From NCBI GenBank assembly GCA_046318415.1, contig JBKCUK010000010.1, positions 1 through 64,000 on the forward strand: a stretch of DNA of 64,000 nt, given 5' to 3'. Source of the DNA: JBKCUK01 sp046318415. Lineage in GTDB: Bacteria; Pseudomonadota; Alphaproteobacteria; Caedimonadales; Caedimonadaceae. Made by a program: the position numbers and the translations under genes. The notes under the pieces were generated by a model that was not told the DNA's origin, made no database searches, and saw only the letters and a list, made by a program, of their open reading frames with translations. Below, piece after piece: positions 1-7,861 of the stretch. Every line of letters begins with the position of its first letter. Position 1 is the first letter of the stretch.

Positions 1-204
1 GCATTCAGAAATGTCACGACTATTGAAGGTGGTTTCCTCTCCAAATGCAGCGGTTTGACCAGCGTGGATCTGTCAGACCTTACCAACGTTAAAATAATTA
101 ATCTTCCCTTCCTCTCTATGTGCCCCGCTCTCACCACCGAGGCAAAAGCTCACATCAGAGCGTTTTGTGAGTATCGGGGTGTGGAATGGAAGCCAAAAGA
201 ATAA
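1..204 (+). CDS. Leucine-rich-repeat protein, C-terminal fragment
   Basis: The frame is open from the window edge to TAA and encodes 67 residues. The pattern FLSKCSGLTSVDLSDLTNV followed by INLPFLSMCPALT resembles two BspA-like (LRR_5) leucine-rich repeats, in which hydrophobic residues recur about every 22-24 positions. A short non-repeat tail ending EWKPKE follows. Such repeats usually mediate protein-protein contact and are often surface-exposed or effector proteins in host-associated bacteria. The N-terminus lies outside the window, so any signal peptide, full length and partner domains cannot be judged. Confidence 0.6.
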   Translation, partial: AFRNVTTIEGGFLSKCSGLTSVDLSDLTNVKIINLPFLSMCPALTTEAKAHIRAFCEYRGVEWKPKE

Positions 205-255
205 GCTACCTTTTCGCAAGCACTCCCGCATCCCATTTTCGATCCTGAGCTAATG

Positions 256-273
256 GAGGCGGGAAACCGCCTC
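256..273 (+). terminator. Hairpin after the LRR gene, possible terminator
   Basis: A perfect 7-bp inverted repeat GAGGCGG / CCGCCTC encloses a GAAA tetraloop. It lies 52 bases past the stop codon of the LRR gene and is followed by a weak tail (TAAAAATGTCTTTT). It could end that transcript, but the T tract is poor. Confidence 0.45.
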
Positions 274-340
274 TAAAAATGTCTTTTAGTAAAAAGCATC
301 TAAAGTTGTTCCTAAATGTCTTTTGCGGTATAGTGAAATT

Positions 341-691
341 ATGCTTATTCGTGAACTCAAAAGACGCTCTCATCGCTATATGTGGCCGGCGCTGGCAATC
401 AGCATTTCCGGCTACTTCGTCTATCATTTGCTGGAAGGGGCCCATGGCATTTTTGCGTGGCAACGTTTGGATGCCAATATGGTGCAAGCAAAGGCGCGTC
501 TTATGGCTTTGAAGGAGCAACATGATCAGCTTGAGCGCCGCGTGCAGCTGATGCGCCCTGGAAATATCTGCCCTGATCTGTTGTCTGAGCAAGCCCGCAA
601 GGTGCTTGGTTTTGTGAATGCAAGGGAAGTGGTCGTTCTACGTGAGGATGTCGCACAAGGAGGAGCGACGGACTTTTCTTCCCAGCCATGA
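341..691 (+). CDS. ftsB: FtsB/DivIC-family septum formation initiator
   Basis: This 116-residue protein has the family layout: a basic cytoplasmic N-terminus (MLIRELKRRSHR), one membrane segment at about residues 16-34, then a periplasmic coiled coil (about residues 45-75) rich in Leu, Lys and Glu. The C-terminal stretch CPDLLSEQARKVLGFVNAREVVVL matches the conserved tail of alphaproteobacterial FtsB-like proteins. FtsB bridges FtsQ and FtsL in the divisome at midcell. I chose ATG 341; an in-frame TTG at 323 would add six residues. In many alphaproteobacteria this gene lies next to pdhA, whereas here pdhA begins at 63720. Confidence 0.75.
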   Translation: MLIRELKRRSHRYMWPALAISISGYFVYHLLEGAHGIFAWQRLDANMVQAKARLMALKEQHDQLERRVQLMRPGNICPDLLSEQARKVLGFVNAREVVVLREDVAQGGATDFSSQP

Positions 692-1184
692 AGGATGCTT
701 GAAAAGGGGCAATACACGTCCTGTGCTACAAATCTGATGGAGCTGACTTGATTTTAAGGATCTGAGTCGGATTTTTAGGTGAAAGAGCGTTTGCTGATTG
801 TTACGTGTGGCCCACGACACAACTGATACCCCCAAAATGTCTCATGGAAAATAGACGCAATCGACAAAGGCATTGCGTCATCTTGAGCCCGTTGGTTTGT
901 GGTTTGGGATGAATTTTCTCTGTTCACAAAGCCTGACTCTCTCCTCCAAAGTCGGTGCGCCCACAATTAAGAATCACCACCACGTGTGCATTTTGACCAC
1001 ACCTGTGAAAAAATCCACAAAATCCGCCTGCACCTACATCTCGCCTCGGAAATGAGCGGTGTTTATCTTAAATGCTTGATATTGCGCCTCTTCAGCCTGA
1101 ACTCAGCTGTTCAATGCTGCCTATTTTTCGAGCGCAAGTTAACCTTGCTTAATAAAAAAGTGCTGTTTTCTGCCATTTGGCTCA
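692..1184. other. Gene-free stretch between ftsB and hup
   Basis: About 490 bases contain no convincing coding frame on either strand. Only short open frames with no family resemblance are present. Two near-matches to DnaA boxes occur (CTGTTCACA near 920, AAATCCACA near 1012), each with two mismatches, which is not enough to call an origin. A small RNA is possible, but nothing recognisable is seen. Confidence 0.4.
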
Positions 1185-1213
1185 TTGACGTGCCATGAGG
1201 CCTCACATACAGT
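1185..1213 (+). promoter_or_regulatory. Sigma-70-type promoter for hup
   Basis: The sequence has a -35 element TTGACG (1185-1190), a 17-base spacer and a -10 element TACAGT (1208-1213). Initiation near 1220 would give a leader of about 55 bases before the hup start. Confidence 0.5.
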
Positions 1214-1275
1214 CTTTCCTATGTGCAGGCCGTTCGCGGTTTGTAGGCGTAAATATTCCAAAGAAGGTGATAGTC

Positions 1276-1548
1276 GTGAATAAGAATGATTTGATCGCAA
1301 AAGTTGCTGAGTTGTCTGGTTTGACTAAGGCTGATGCTGCGAAGGCTGTTGACGGTGTGTTCGATGCTATCAGTGGTGCTTTGAAGAAGAATCAGGAAGT
1401 TCGCTTGGTTGGTTTTGGTACTTTCCTCGTCACCGAGCGCGCCGCATCCGAGGGACGTAACCCACGCACCGGCGAAAAGATCAAGATTCCTGCCAGCAAG
1501 CAGCCTAAATTCCGCGCTGGCAAGACTTTGAAAGAAGCTGTTGCTTAA
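1276..1548 (+). CDS. hup: DNA-binding protein HU
   Basis: This 90-residue histone-like protein has the usual family length. It starts MNKNDLIAKVAELSGLTKAD and carries the signature GFGTFLVTERAASEGRNPRTG and the C-terminal FRAGKTLKEAV. HU binds and bends DNA non-specifically as a dimer and compacts the nucleoid. The GTG start at 1276 is set by the ribosome-binding site AAGAAGG (1261-1267); upstream codons in the same frame do not fit the family. In many alphaproteobacteria hup follows lon, but here lon is about 48 kb away and hup has its own promoter and terminator. tRNA-Val follows. Confidence 0.95.
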   Translation: MNKNDLIAKVAELSGLTKADAAKAVDGVFDAISGALKKNQEVRLVGFGTFLVTERAASEGRNPRTGEKIKIPASKQPKFRAGKTLKEAVA

Positions 1549-1589
1549 GTAAAAAAACACTTTTCCTTAAACGGAAGGTGTGGTACTTG

Positions 1590-1624
1590 TTGGGCCTGAG
1601 GACGACCTCAGGCCCAATTTGTTT
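1590..1624 (+). terminator. Rho-independent terminator of hup
   Basis: A 12-bp perfect stem (TTGGGCCTGAGG, 1590-1601 / CCTCAGGCCCAA, 1606-1617) with the loop ACGA is followed by TTTGTTTG. Confidence 0.8.
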
Positions 1625-1658
1625 GAAGGTGGTGCCTGTTAAAGTCCAAAAATCTTGA

Positions 1659-1733
1659 GGGCGATTAGCTCAGCGGGAGAGCGTCTCGTTTACACCGAGA
1701 GGGTCGGGGGTTCAAATCCCTCATCGCCCACCA
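1659..1733 (+). tRNA. tRNA-Val (anticodon TAC)
   Basis: A 75-nt cloverleaf has an acceptor stem GGGCGAT/ATCGCCC, a D stem GCTC/GAGC, an anticodon stem-loop CTCG-TTTACAC-CGAG with anticodon TAC, a T arm GGGTTCAAATCCC and an encoded CCA. It lies directly downstream of the hup terminator, a neighbour order common in alphaproteobacteria. Confidence 0.93.
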
Positions 1734-1904
1734 CTCAAGAAATTTTTATCCTGCGCTTAATCCCGCCCCCTCCTAACATAATCGTCGAATCCGTTGATGG
1801 GTCTGCAAGGCTTGGTGCTTTTGGGTTTAGGCTTTTATCGCTTCTGTCGCACACTGATCTCTGTTAGTCTTGAGAGAAATAAAAAAAGAACAGGGAATTT
1901 CGTC

Positions 1905-2090
1905 ATGGTTTTTAAGCGCTATCTTCGTGAAGAATCTGGGGCCTCTGCAGCCGAGTATGTTTTGATTATTGCCCTTGTTGCTGTGGTTTTGCTTGTAGGG
2001 CTTAGTTCGCTAGGCACCAGCATGAATAATGTATTTGCCAAATTGAGCTCGTATTTAAATAACAAAGCCGAATCGATCCCTGCAAAATAA
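1905..2090 (+). CDS. flp: Flp/Fap-type pilin (Tad pilus major subunit)
   Basis: This 61-residue prepilin has a short basic leader and the cleavage motif G-ASAA-EY (Glu at +5, Tyr at +6). A hydrophobic helix of about 20 residues (VLIIALVAVVLLVGLSSLG) follows, then a polar tail. The type IVc prepilin peptidase (CpaA, 5081-5623) would cut after the Gly. It is the structural fibre subunit for the assembly machine encoded at 5081-13496. The length matches Flp1 family members (50-70 aa). It starts at ATG 1905; the longer upstream frame lacks a pilin leader. Confidence 0.88.
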   Translation: MVFKRYLREESGASAAEYVLIIALVAVVLLVGLSSLGTSMNNVFAKLSSYLNNKAESIPAK

Positions 2091-2204
2091 GGGGCGACTG
2101 ATCTAGGCGACACATTTTTCTTCAGGGAAGACTTCTTGAGCATGGGCAGAAGCAAAAAAGCGACGGCCAATAGAGAGGTGTCATGTCATGAAGGGCAGCA
2201 TCCA

Positions 2205-2654
2205 ATGGATCGATGGAAACGGCTAATAAGGTCTTGGATCGACTTCTGGGGGGGCGAGGCTGCCGTGACGGCTGTCGAGTTTGCCCTGGTGGTGCCTCTT
2301 TTTTTAAGTATGGTATTGGGCCTCATAGCTTTCGCCCTGGTGGCCTTAGTGCAAAATGCTCTTGAAGCGGGTGCTTTTGAGATTATGCGCTTGGTCACCT
2401 ATGGCCACTTCACTCCAAAAGAGGCACTGGACCAGGTTATTCCCCTGTTACAATCTGACTCTTTTGGCTTGATCTCGCCTGAGAGCATCGACCTGGTGCT
2501 GGAAGAGGGTCGTCTTTTTCGCCCCTCGGGGGGAGAGGGCATGGAGGTAAGGCCTGCTGTCTTAAAGGTTAAATGGGCTTTGTTGACAGACTTTCTTGGG
2601 CAACCTGAGGGGATGTCACTGGGTGCTCACACCCTGCTTGCCTTGAAGCGTTAG
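2205..2654 (+). CDS. tadE: TadE-like pseudopilin
   Basis: This 149-residue protein has the TadE hallmark near its N-terminus: AAVTAVEFALVVPLFL, a prepilin-like Glu-Phe followed by a hydrophobic helix, then a globular C-terminal region. TadE and TadF are processed by the same peptidase as Flp and are needed for pilus formation. I place the start at ATG 2205 with the ribosome-binding site AAGGGCA (2191-2197). An upstream in-frame ATG at 2142 also has an AGGGAAG site, but would add a basic leader of 21 residues, so the start is uncertain. It is the first of three tandem pseudopilin genes. Confidence 0.8.
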   Translation: MDRWKRLIRSWIDFWGGEAAVTAVEFALVVPLFLSMVLGLIAFALVALVQNALEAGAFEIMRLVTYGHFTPKEALDQVIPLLQSDSFGLISPESIDLVLEEGRLFRPSGGEGMEVRPAVLKVKWALLTDFLGQPEGMSLGAHTLLALKR

Positions 2655-2673
2655 GGAAGGGGGGCCGAAGAAA

Positions 2674-3195
2674 ATGCTGAAGTTTCACCCCCTATCCCGT
2701 TACCTGGTCCGAGAAAGAGGGGCTGTGACGGCCGAGTTTGTTCTGATTCTGCCGGTGCTGGTTGTGCTGATTTTTGGCTTTGTAGAGGCTATGGGGCTTT
2801 GTTGGCTCTCGCTGAAGGGCCAGAGAATGGTATCGGCTGTGGCAGCCATAGAAGCTCAGTATGACCTTGATGCGAAGGAAACTTCAGACATCCTGGGCGA
2901 TGCTCAATCGGGCATTCATCCCTTTTCAACACGGCCCCTAAAGCTTCACGTTGTCCGCCTTGAGCCCTCGGGTAATCCCGGTTCTCGCTGGAAGAATGGC
3001 TGGGCTTCTGCCTTGCCCCAGGGTGAAAAAATGCCAGAAGCGGTCATGGGGCAATTCATTCAGAACCCGCTTCAATCCCCCGTAGTGGTTGTCTATGCCA
3101 GTTATGACTATAAAGGGCTGATTTTTAACAGTGATTTTGAATTCTTTCAGATGTCTTGGGTAGCCTTTGCGGCCCCCAATAAAAAACAAGGGTGA
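2674..3195 (+). CDS. TadE/TadF-like pseudopilin
   Basis: This 173-residue protein carries the pseudopilin motif RGAVTAEFVLILPVLVVLIFG around residues 15-35 (Gly, then Glu-Phe at +5/+6, then a hydrophobic helix). The C-terminal domain has no motif I recognise. It lies 19 bases after tadE and its stop overlaps the next gene (GTGA), so the three genes are probably translated together. It is probably a minor pilin or assembly factor of the Tad system. Confidence 0.72.
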   Translation: MLKFHPLSRYLVRERGAVTAEFVLILPVLVVLIFGFVEAMGLCWLSLKGQRMVSAVAAIEAQYDLDAKETSDILGDAQSGIHPFSTRPLKLHVVRLEPSGNPGSRWKNGWASALPQGEKMPEAVMGQFIQNPLQSPVVVVYASYDYKGLIFNSDFEFFQMSWVAFAAPNKKQG

Positions 3196-3710
3196 GGTTT
3201 TTTGTGACGCGTTTCATGAAAACGGTGCGGCTTCAGTTGGTATCGCTTCGCAGGCAAGAAGAGGCTGGCGTGGCGGTACAGTTCGCATTGGTTGTGGTGC
3301 CTTTGATTCTTTTGATGCTGATGTGTGTTGAATTTGCGCGCTATACCCTTGCGGAGATGCGTTTGAAATCTGCATGTGAGTTGGCCTTAAGGGCCGCTGT
3401 TATGGGCGATGATGGGCAAGGTCAGCGCTTCGCCAATTCCAATATGCTGGATGGTGGCCGCGTCAATTCACAACGGCTGCAGTTTTCAATCTCAAGCGCG
3501 GGCAGCGAAAAGCGCCTGAAGTTGGAGGCAGAGATGCCTGGGTCCTTGCTTGCCCTGATGGGGCGCGATCGCCTTCTGGTGCGCGCCAGCTGTGGTGTGA
3601 GGTCATCGCAAAATGACCAAGATCAAGGCGTGTGTCGCGGGTCTCATCATCTATCTTGGCGTGAGTGCCAGCAAGAAGCGGATGACAAGACGAAAAAAAC
3701 CAAGTCCTAA
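3192..3710 (+). CDS. TadE/TadG-like pseudopilin with Gln in place of Glu+5
   Basis: This 172-residue protein has the pseudopilin architecture. The segment AGVAVQFALVVVPLILLMLM has Gln-Phe where its two upstream neighbours have Glu-Phe. A domain of about 110 residues and a charged, Lys-rich tail (DDKTKKTKS) follow. The GTG start at 3192 overlaps the previous stop (GTGA). TadG proteins are normally longer, with a C-terminal von Willebrand domain, which is absent here; it is therefore closer to a TadE/F paralog. It is presumably a minor component of the same pilus. Confidence 0.62.
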   Translation: MRFFVTRFMKTVRLQLVSLRRQEEAGVAVQFALVVVPLILLMLMCVEFARYTLAEMRLKSACELALRAAVMGDDGQGQRFANSNMLDGGRVNSQRLQFSISSAGSEKRLKLEAEMPGSLLALMGRDRLLVRASCGVRSSQNDQDQGVCRGSHHLSWRECQQEADDKTKKTKS

Positions 3711-3826
3711 TTTTCTGCCTTGCCTCACTACGCGTCATTTTCTCTGGGGCGGAAAGCTAAGTCCTTGAATCAAATGGACATCTTCTTATCTTGCAAAGTG
3801 TTGGACTGTCCTTTAGGTCGCCCTTC

Positions 3827-4978
3827 TCACGCCGAGATTACTTTGCTGTCTGTCGTCTTTGGTGAGTCCTCGCTTGTGGGGTCCGTTTGCTGAGGCTCTG
3901 CCGCCTTTGGTGCTGTGGGAGCGCCCGGATTTGCCATGGGCCGAGGGGAGGCCCCAACCGCTTTACGCTTCGGCGTTGAGGAAGCCGTGCGTGATGAAGA
4001 GGGGGCTTTGCTTGGCTTTTTTGTTGCTTTTCGTGTTGGTTTTGAATTCTTAGCTTGGGTCTTTTGTGTGGGTGAGCTTACCTGCTTCTTGGTATTCATG
4101 GGCAAGGCGGTGCGTGGCTCATGACTCAAAGCCGAGGGTTCTGCATGGTGCGCTACTCCCTGCGTTTCCTCCCCAACGGCAGCGGGGATGATGGCATTCA
4201 GTTCGCCCGCAGACTCTTGTCGTTCGCCCGCAGACGCGTGATTTCCCAGGGTTTTCATAAAAGCCTCAACAATGCGAAGATTCTGTTGGGCGGCCTGTGG
4301 GCCCACTTCCTGATTGAATAGCTGTATTGCTTCTTTTTTCTGGCCAGCCATGGCAAGGGCTGTGGCGAGGTTGGCGCGGTCTTTATTGCTGGCCTGTGGG
4401 GATTCAGCGGCTTTTTTCAGGTAGGGTAGGGCCGCACCAGGTTGACCAGATAAGGCAAGAGATAACCCATAATTGGCATAGACTTCGTGTCGCTGCGGTG
4501 CTTCTTGAAGCAGCGCCTCGTATCGGCTTTGGGCTGCTTGATGGTGTCCCGATAGATCTTCAATAACGGCGCGACCAAATCGGGCGGAGAAATGTTGACT
4601 GTCTTGGGAAAGGACTCGATCATAGGCTTGCCTGGCACAGCTAAGGTTCTGGGCTGCGATGCAAGCCTTGCCCTGTTCCAGCAGTGTCTCGGTCTCGTCA
4701 GGGTAGGCTGCCAGACGGTGGGTGAGGATTTCCAGCACCACCTCTCGGTTGCCAACGCTGCGGGCAAGACGAAGCGCTTGCTGGAAAGCTTCATCATTCT
4801 TGGGCTCTTTGATCAGGAGTTGGGTGTAGAGATCAAGGGCTTCACTGGTCTTGTCCATCTTTTCCATATTTTGCGCGACGCGCATGAGGGTTGATGGATT
4901 GTGTTCCGAGCTGGCGCAAGCACTTAAGAGTAGCCCGAGCGCAACACTTAAGATCGTTTTGAGGCTTTTTGATGGCAT
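3827..4978 (-). CDS. tadD: TadD-like TPR lipoprotein with a long low-complexity tail
   Basis: This 383-residue protein starts at ATG 4978 (MPSKSLKTILSV). The lipobox LSAC places the lipidated Cys at residue 21. Residues of about 35-235 form tandem tetratricopeptide repeats (for example EALDLYTQLLIKEPKNDEAF and HEVYANYGLSLALSGQPGAA). TadD is an outer-membrane lipoprotein that helps assemble the Tad secretin. After the repeats comes a disordered tail of about 130 residues rich in Lys, Pro, Ser, Thr and Ala, which most TadD proteins lack. The gene runs opposite to the rest of the locus and diverges from cpaA. Confidence 0.72.
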   Translation of the reverse strand: MPSKSLKTILSVALGLLLSACASSEHNPSTLMRVAQNMEKMDKTSEALDLYTQLLIKEPKNDEAFQQALRLARSVGNREVVLEILTHRLAAYPDETETLLEQGKACIAAQNLSCARQAYDRVLSQDSQHFSARFGRAVIEDLSGHHQAAQSRYEALLQEAPQRHEVYANYGLSLALSGQPGAALPYLKKAAESPQASNKDRANLATALAMAGQKKEAIQLFNQEVGPQAAQQNLRIVEAFMKTLGNHASAGERQESAGELNAIIPAAVGEETQGVAHHAEPSALSHEPRTALPMNTKKQVSSPTQKTQAKNSKPTRKATKKPSKAPSSSRTASSTPKRKAVGASPRPMANPGAPTAPKAAEPQQTDPTSEDSPKTTDSKVISA

Positions 4979-4998
4979 AAAAAATGTGATACCGTAGT

Positions 4999-5042
4999 AT
5001 TGACTTATACTAAAATTATTAAAAATAAAGAATAAAGTCAAT
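4999..5042. promoter_or_regulatory. Candidate bidirectional promoter between tadD and cpaA
   Basis: An AT-rich divergent region contains an 8-bp inverted repeat ATTGACTT (4999-5006) / AAGTCAAT (5035-5042). Each arm is a -35-like TTGACT facing inward. On the minus strand TTGACT is followed after 17 bases by TAATTT; on the plus strand an AT-rich TTATTA-type -10 lies about 16 bases in. The symmetry could allow co-regulation of tadD and the cpa operon. Confidence 0.35.
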
Positions 5043-5080
5043 TAATATTGGCTTAAAAAACAAAATAACAGGGCTGAAAA

Positions 5081-5623
5081 TTGGTATACTTCTGGGGGTT
5101 GTTTTTAGTTCTAGCCTTTTTGTGTGCGCTCACGGATTTTATTTACTATAAGATTCCAAATGTCATTTGCGGCCTTATTCTTTCCTTGTTTCTGCTAAAG
5201 GTTGCTTTTCTTGGTTTTTCGTCCCCGCTTTTAACAACTATTATTGCTTTTGGTGTCACCTTTATTGTTGGCTTTCTATTATTTGCGCTCAAAGCCATGG
5301 GGGCGGGCGATGCCAAGTTCTTAACGGTTTGCATGCCTTGGATTGTGGATTTGGGGCTTGCCAACTTTATGTTGTCCTTTGCCATTTATAGTCTGGTTTT
5401 TGCGCTGTTTGTGGTTCTTGGCCGTCAGTGGATTGATATGGTGCGCGCCAAGTTGCTGCAAACATTAAATGCCGTTCCCCTGCCGCTGTTTGAGCGGTAC
5501 GCATCTGGGCCCATTCCCATGGCGGGCACTGAGAAAAAAGCCCGGAAGGTCCTGATTCCCTATGGCGTGCCCATTTTTATTGCCATCGTTGTTGAAGCCC
5601 TTCGTGCAGGAGTTTTGTCGTGA
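5081..5623 (+). CDS. cpaA: Type IV prepilin peptidase (CpaA/TadV, A24 family)
   Basis: This 180-residue integral membrane aspartyl protease has about five to six hydrophobic segments. It carries the two expected catalytic Asp motifs: LTDFIYYKIPN with Asp19, and GAGDAK with Asp77 (the GxGD signature). The short form without an N-methylase domain is typical of TadV. It would cleave the Flp and TadE-like leaders in the inner membrane. The start is TTG at 5081, preceded by AGGG (5071-5074). Its stop overlaps cpaB (GTGA), so it heads the cpaABCDEF-tadBC operon. Confidence 0.85.
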   Translation: MVYFWGLFLVLAFLCALTDFIYYKIPNVICGLILSLFLLKVAFLGFSSPLLTTIIAFGVTFIVGFLLFALKAMGAGDAKFLTVCMPWIVDLGLANFMLSFAIYSLVFALFVVLGRQWIDMVRAKLLQTLNAVPLPLFERYASGPIPMAGTEKKARKVLIPYGVPIFIAIVVEALRAGVLS

Positions 5624-6468
5624 GGTTGCGCACTCTTTTCTTGGTTATCTTGGTCTCGCTGGCAGCAGCGACTGTTTTGGTGGTGTTCAGTCGTAAGCCA
5701 ACCGTTGTGGTGCAAACAGTGGCGGCGCCCAATCCAACGCGGGAAGTGATGGTGGCCAAGCGGGCCCTGAAGGTTGGGGAAAAGCTTGAGGCATCGGCGT
5801 GGGAATGGATGAAGTGGCCTGAGCCTGCCGTCACATCCGATGTGATTACAAGGCAAACTCTCGATCAAGCACCAGCGCTTGCGAGTGCCTCCCTTCGCAG
5901 GCGTGTGGCCCTTGGCGCGCCTATCAAGCGTTCGGACATTTTGATTGCGGGGCAGGGCGGTATTGTATCAGCCGAAGTTCGACCTGGGATGCGTGCTCTC
6001 AACATGCCCATGGCCAAGATTACCAACGGGGCCGATTATCTGGTGGCCGGGGACTATGTGGATCTCATGCTGCCGCCCTTTTCCGATCAAGACACCCTTT
6101 ATACAGAGGGAAAATACATTGAGTTGCGCGGCATTCGCGTGATCGAGGTTGTCCATGCGCCCCAATCATCTACGCCCCAAACCCGTCGCGACATGTCTTT
6201 TGTGACGGTGGAAGTCACGCCAGAACAGGAAACCATGTTAGCAGCTGGGCTTCGTCGGGGCGACATTGTCTTAAGTGTGCGCAGTTTTGAAGAAATGTAT
6301 GACCCGTCACGGCCGGGTGATGCATCTTCTGCCCGCGGTGCAACCATCGATCAAGAAACGGCTGCTAAAGGTGCGCCAGAGACGCATCAACCCAATGTGA
6401 TGTTGATGGATCGGGATGTGGTCATCATGCGCGGCGCTTCGCGTAAAAGTCTCTATTCAGACCGTTAA
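5620..6468 (+). CDS. cpaB: Flp pilus assembly protein CpaB/RcpC
   Basis: This 282-residue protein has an N-terminal membrane anchor (about residues 3-23, RTLFLVILVSLAAATVLVVF). A SAF-like domain follows (about 45-110: EVMVAKRALKVGEKLEASA...APIKRSDIL), then a RcpC/CpaB domain (VRPGMRALNM..., GDYVDLMLP). The family is periplasmic, works with the secretin CpaC and may contact peptidoglycan. GTG start at 5620 overlaps the cpaA stop by four bases. Confidence 0.85.
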   Translation: MRLRTLFLVILVSLAAATVLVVFSRKPTVVVQTVAAPNPTREVMVAKRALKVGEKLEASAWEWMKWPEPAVTSDVITRQTLDQAPALASASLRRRVALGAPIKRSDILIAGQGGIVSAEVRPGMRALNMPMAKITNGADYLVAGDYVDLMLPPFSDQDTLYTEGKYIELRGIRVIEVVHAPQSSTPQTRRDMSFVTVEVTPEQETMLAAGLRRGDIVLSVRSFEEMYDPSRPGDASSARGATIDQETAAKGAPETHQPNVMLMDRDVVIMRGASRKSLYSDR

Positions 6469-6484
6469 GGGGGGAAGACAAATC

Positions 6485-7846
6485 ATGGGTAAGGTCAGGG
6501 CGCGTCTTCTTTTGTTGGTGTTGGCTCTCTTTGGAGTAGGGGTCAATGCTGCCCACACAAAAACTTACGTCATTGAAAAAAGTAAAGCCGAAGCCATTCA
6601 GTTGCCCCAAGGAGTGACCGAAGTGTTTGTGGCCCATCCCGAGATCGCAGACGTGCAAATGAGCAACCCCAAGCTAGTCTATGTGTTTGGTGTGGCGCCT
6701 GGGCAGACGACGCTTTTTGCCTCGAATGCCCAAGGTAAATTGGTGATGAGTGCAGAGATCCATGTGACGCATGCCATGAAAGATATGAAGAAGGTCTTAC
6801 GCCAGTCCTATCCCCAGCAACAGGTGAAGACCACGTCGACACCCGATGCCGTCCTTTTAGAGGGCGAGGTTACGTCCGGCCTGGATGCAGCCGATATGGA
6901 AGAGACGGTCGGGCAGTATACGCGCCAGCGGGTGATGAACAGGCTGCGGGTTACAACACCCCAACAAGTGATCTTGAAGGTGAAAATCGCAGAAGTCAGC
7001 CGAAGTGCCTTGGAAGAAATTGGCATCAACTGGAGTAATTTGGCCCGCGTGCATAAAAACGCCCTCACGGGGCAAAAATTTAGCATTGGCCTGTTCAATG
7101 GCCGTGACACTTTGGGTTCTGCCAATCCAACCCAAGGAAATGGCGGATCTCTTGGGGTGCGCTTTAATGATGGCACCTCAAATGTGGGTGCCATTTTGGA
7201 TGCCTTGAGCTCGGAAGGGCTTGGCACCATACTGGCTGAGCCCAATTTGGTGGCGCTGTCTGGGCAGACGGCGAGCTTTCTCTCCGGCGGCGAGTTTCCC
7301 TATCCGGTTCGCCAAGATGATACGGTGACCATCCAATTCCAGCCCTTTGGTATTGGGCTTGAGTTCACGCCGACGGTTCTTGCTGATGGTCGCATCCACA
7401 TGCGGGTACGCCCTGAGGTCAGTGAACTTGATTTTGAGAATGCCATTAATTACGGCGATGGTTCGGTGCCTGGCCTGAAGACCAGGCGGGCAGAGACCTC
7501 TGTTGAACTGGGCAGTGGCCAGTCCATTGCCATTGCAGGATTGCTGTCGGATGCCGCCAGTAATACCTTATCGGCCTTGCCGGGTGCGGGCGATATTCCC
7601 ATTCTAGGGGCTCTATTTCGCTCAACCAAATTCCAGCGCCGTCAAACCGAGGTGGTCATTGTGGTGACGCCGTATCTTGTGGATCCAGCTGAATCGGAGA
7701 AAGCCCTCAAACTGCCAACGGACAACCTGCCCATGGCCAGCTCACTTGAGGCCCTGTTCTTGAACGTTTTGAATCGAGATCCTGGGCAACCAGCGGATCC
7801 TGCCATGCGCTTTCAGGGAAGCGCTGGTTTCCATGTGCCGCAATAA
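6485..7846 (+). CDS. cpaC: Tad secretin CpaC/RcpA
   Basis: This 453-residue protein starts at ATG 6485 behind a strong site, AGGGGGGAAG. It has a signal peptide (RLLLLVLALFGVGVNA), an N-terminal pilus-secretin domain (about 30-100: VTEVFVAHPEIADVQMSN), a BON-like region, and the type II/III secretion-system secretin domain in the C-terminal half. The secretin core is visible as ILAEPNLVALSGQTASFLSGG and ALPGAGDIPILGALFRS, with VVIVVTPYLV near the end. It forms the outer-membrane channel through which the pilus leaves. It lies in the operon between cpaB and cpaD. Confidence 0.92.
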   Translation: MGKVRARLLLLVLALFGVGVNAAHTKTYVIEKSKAEAIQLPQGVTEVFVAHPEIADVQMSNPKLVYVFGVAPGQTTLFASNAQGKLVMSAEIHVTHAMKDMKKVLRQSYPQQQVKTTSTPDAVLLEGEVTSGLDAADMEETVGQYTRQRVMNRLRVTTPQQVILKVKIAEVSRSALEEIGINWSNLARVHKNALTGQKFSIGLFNGRDTLGSANPTQGNGGSLGVRFNDGTSNVGAILDALSSEGLGTILAEPNLVALSGQTASFLSGGEFPYPVRQDDTVTIQFQPFGIGLEFTPTVLADGRIHMRVRPEVSELDFENAINYGDGSVPGLKTRRAETSVELGSGQSIAIAGLLSDAASNTLSALPGAGDIPILGALFRSTKFQRRQTEVVIVVTPYLVDPAESEKALKLPTDNLPMASSLEALFLNVLNRDPGQPADPAMRFQGSAGFHVPQ

Positions 7847-7861
7847 AGGGGAGAAGACTTG

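Noticed and set aside
910..1025. DnaA-box-like sequences suggesting a replication origin
   Set aside because: The two best matches each have two mismatches, and no AT-rich unwinding region or origin-type neighbour genes are present.
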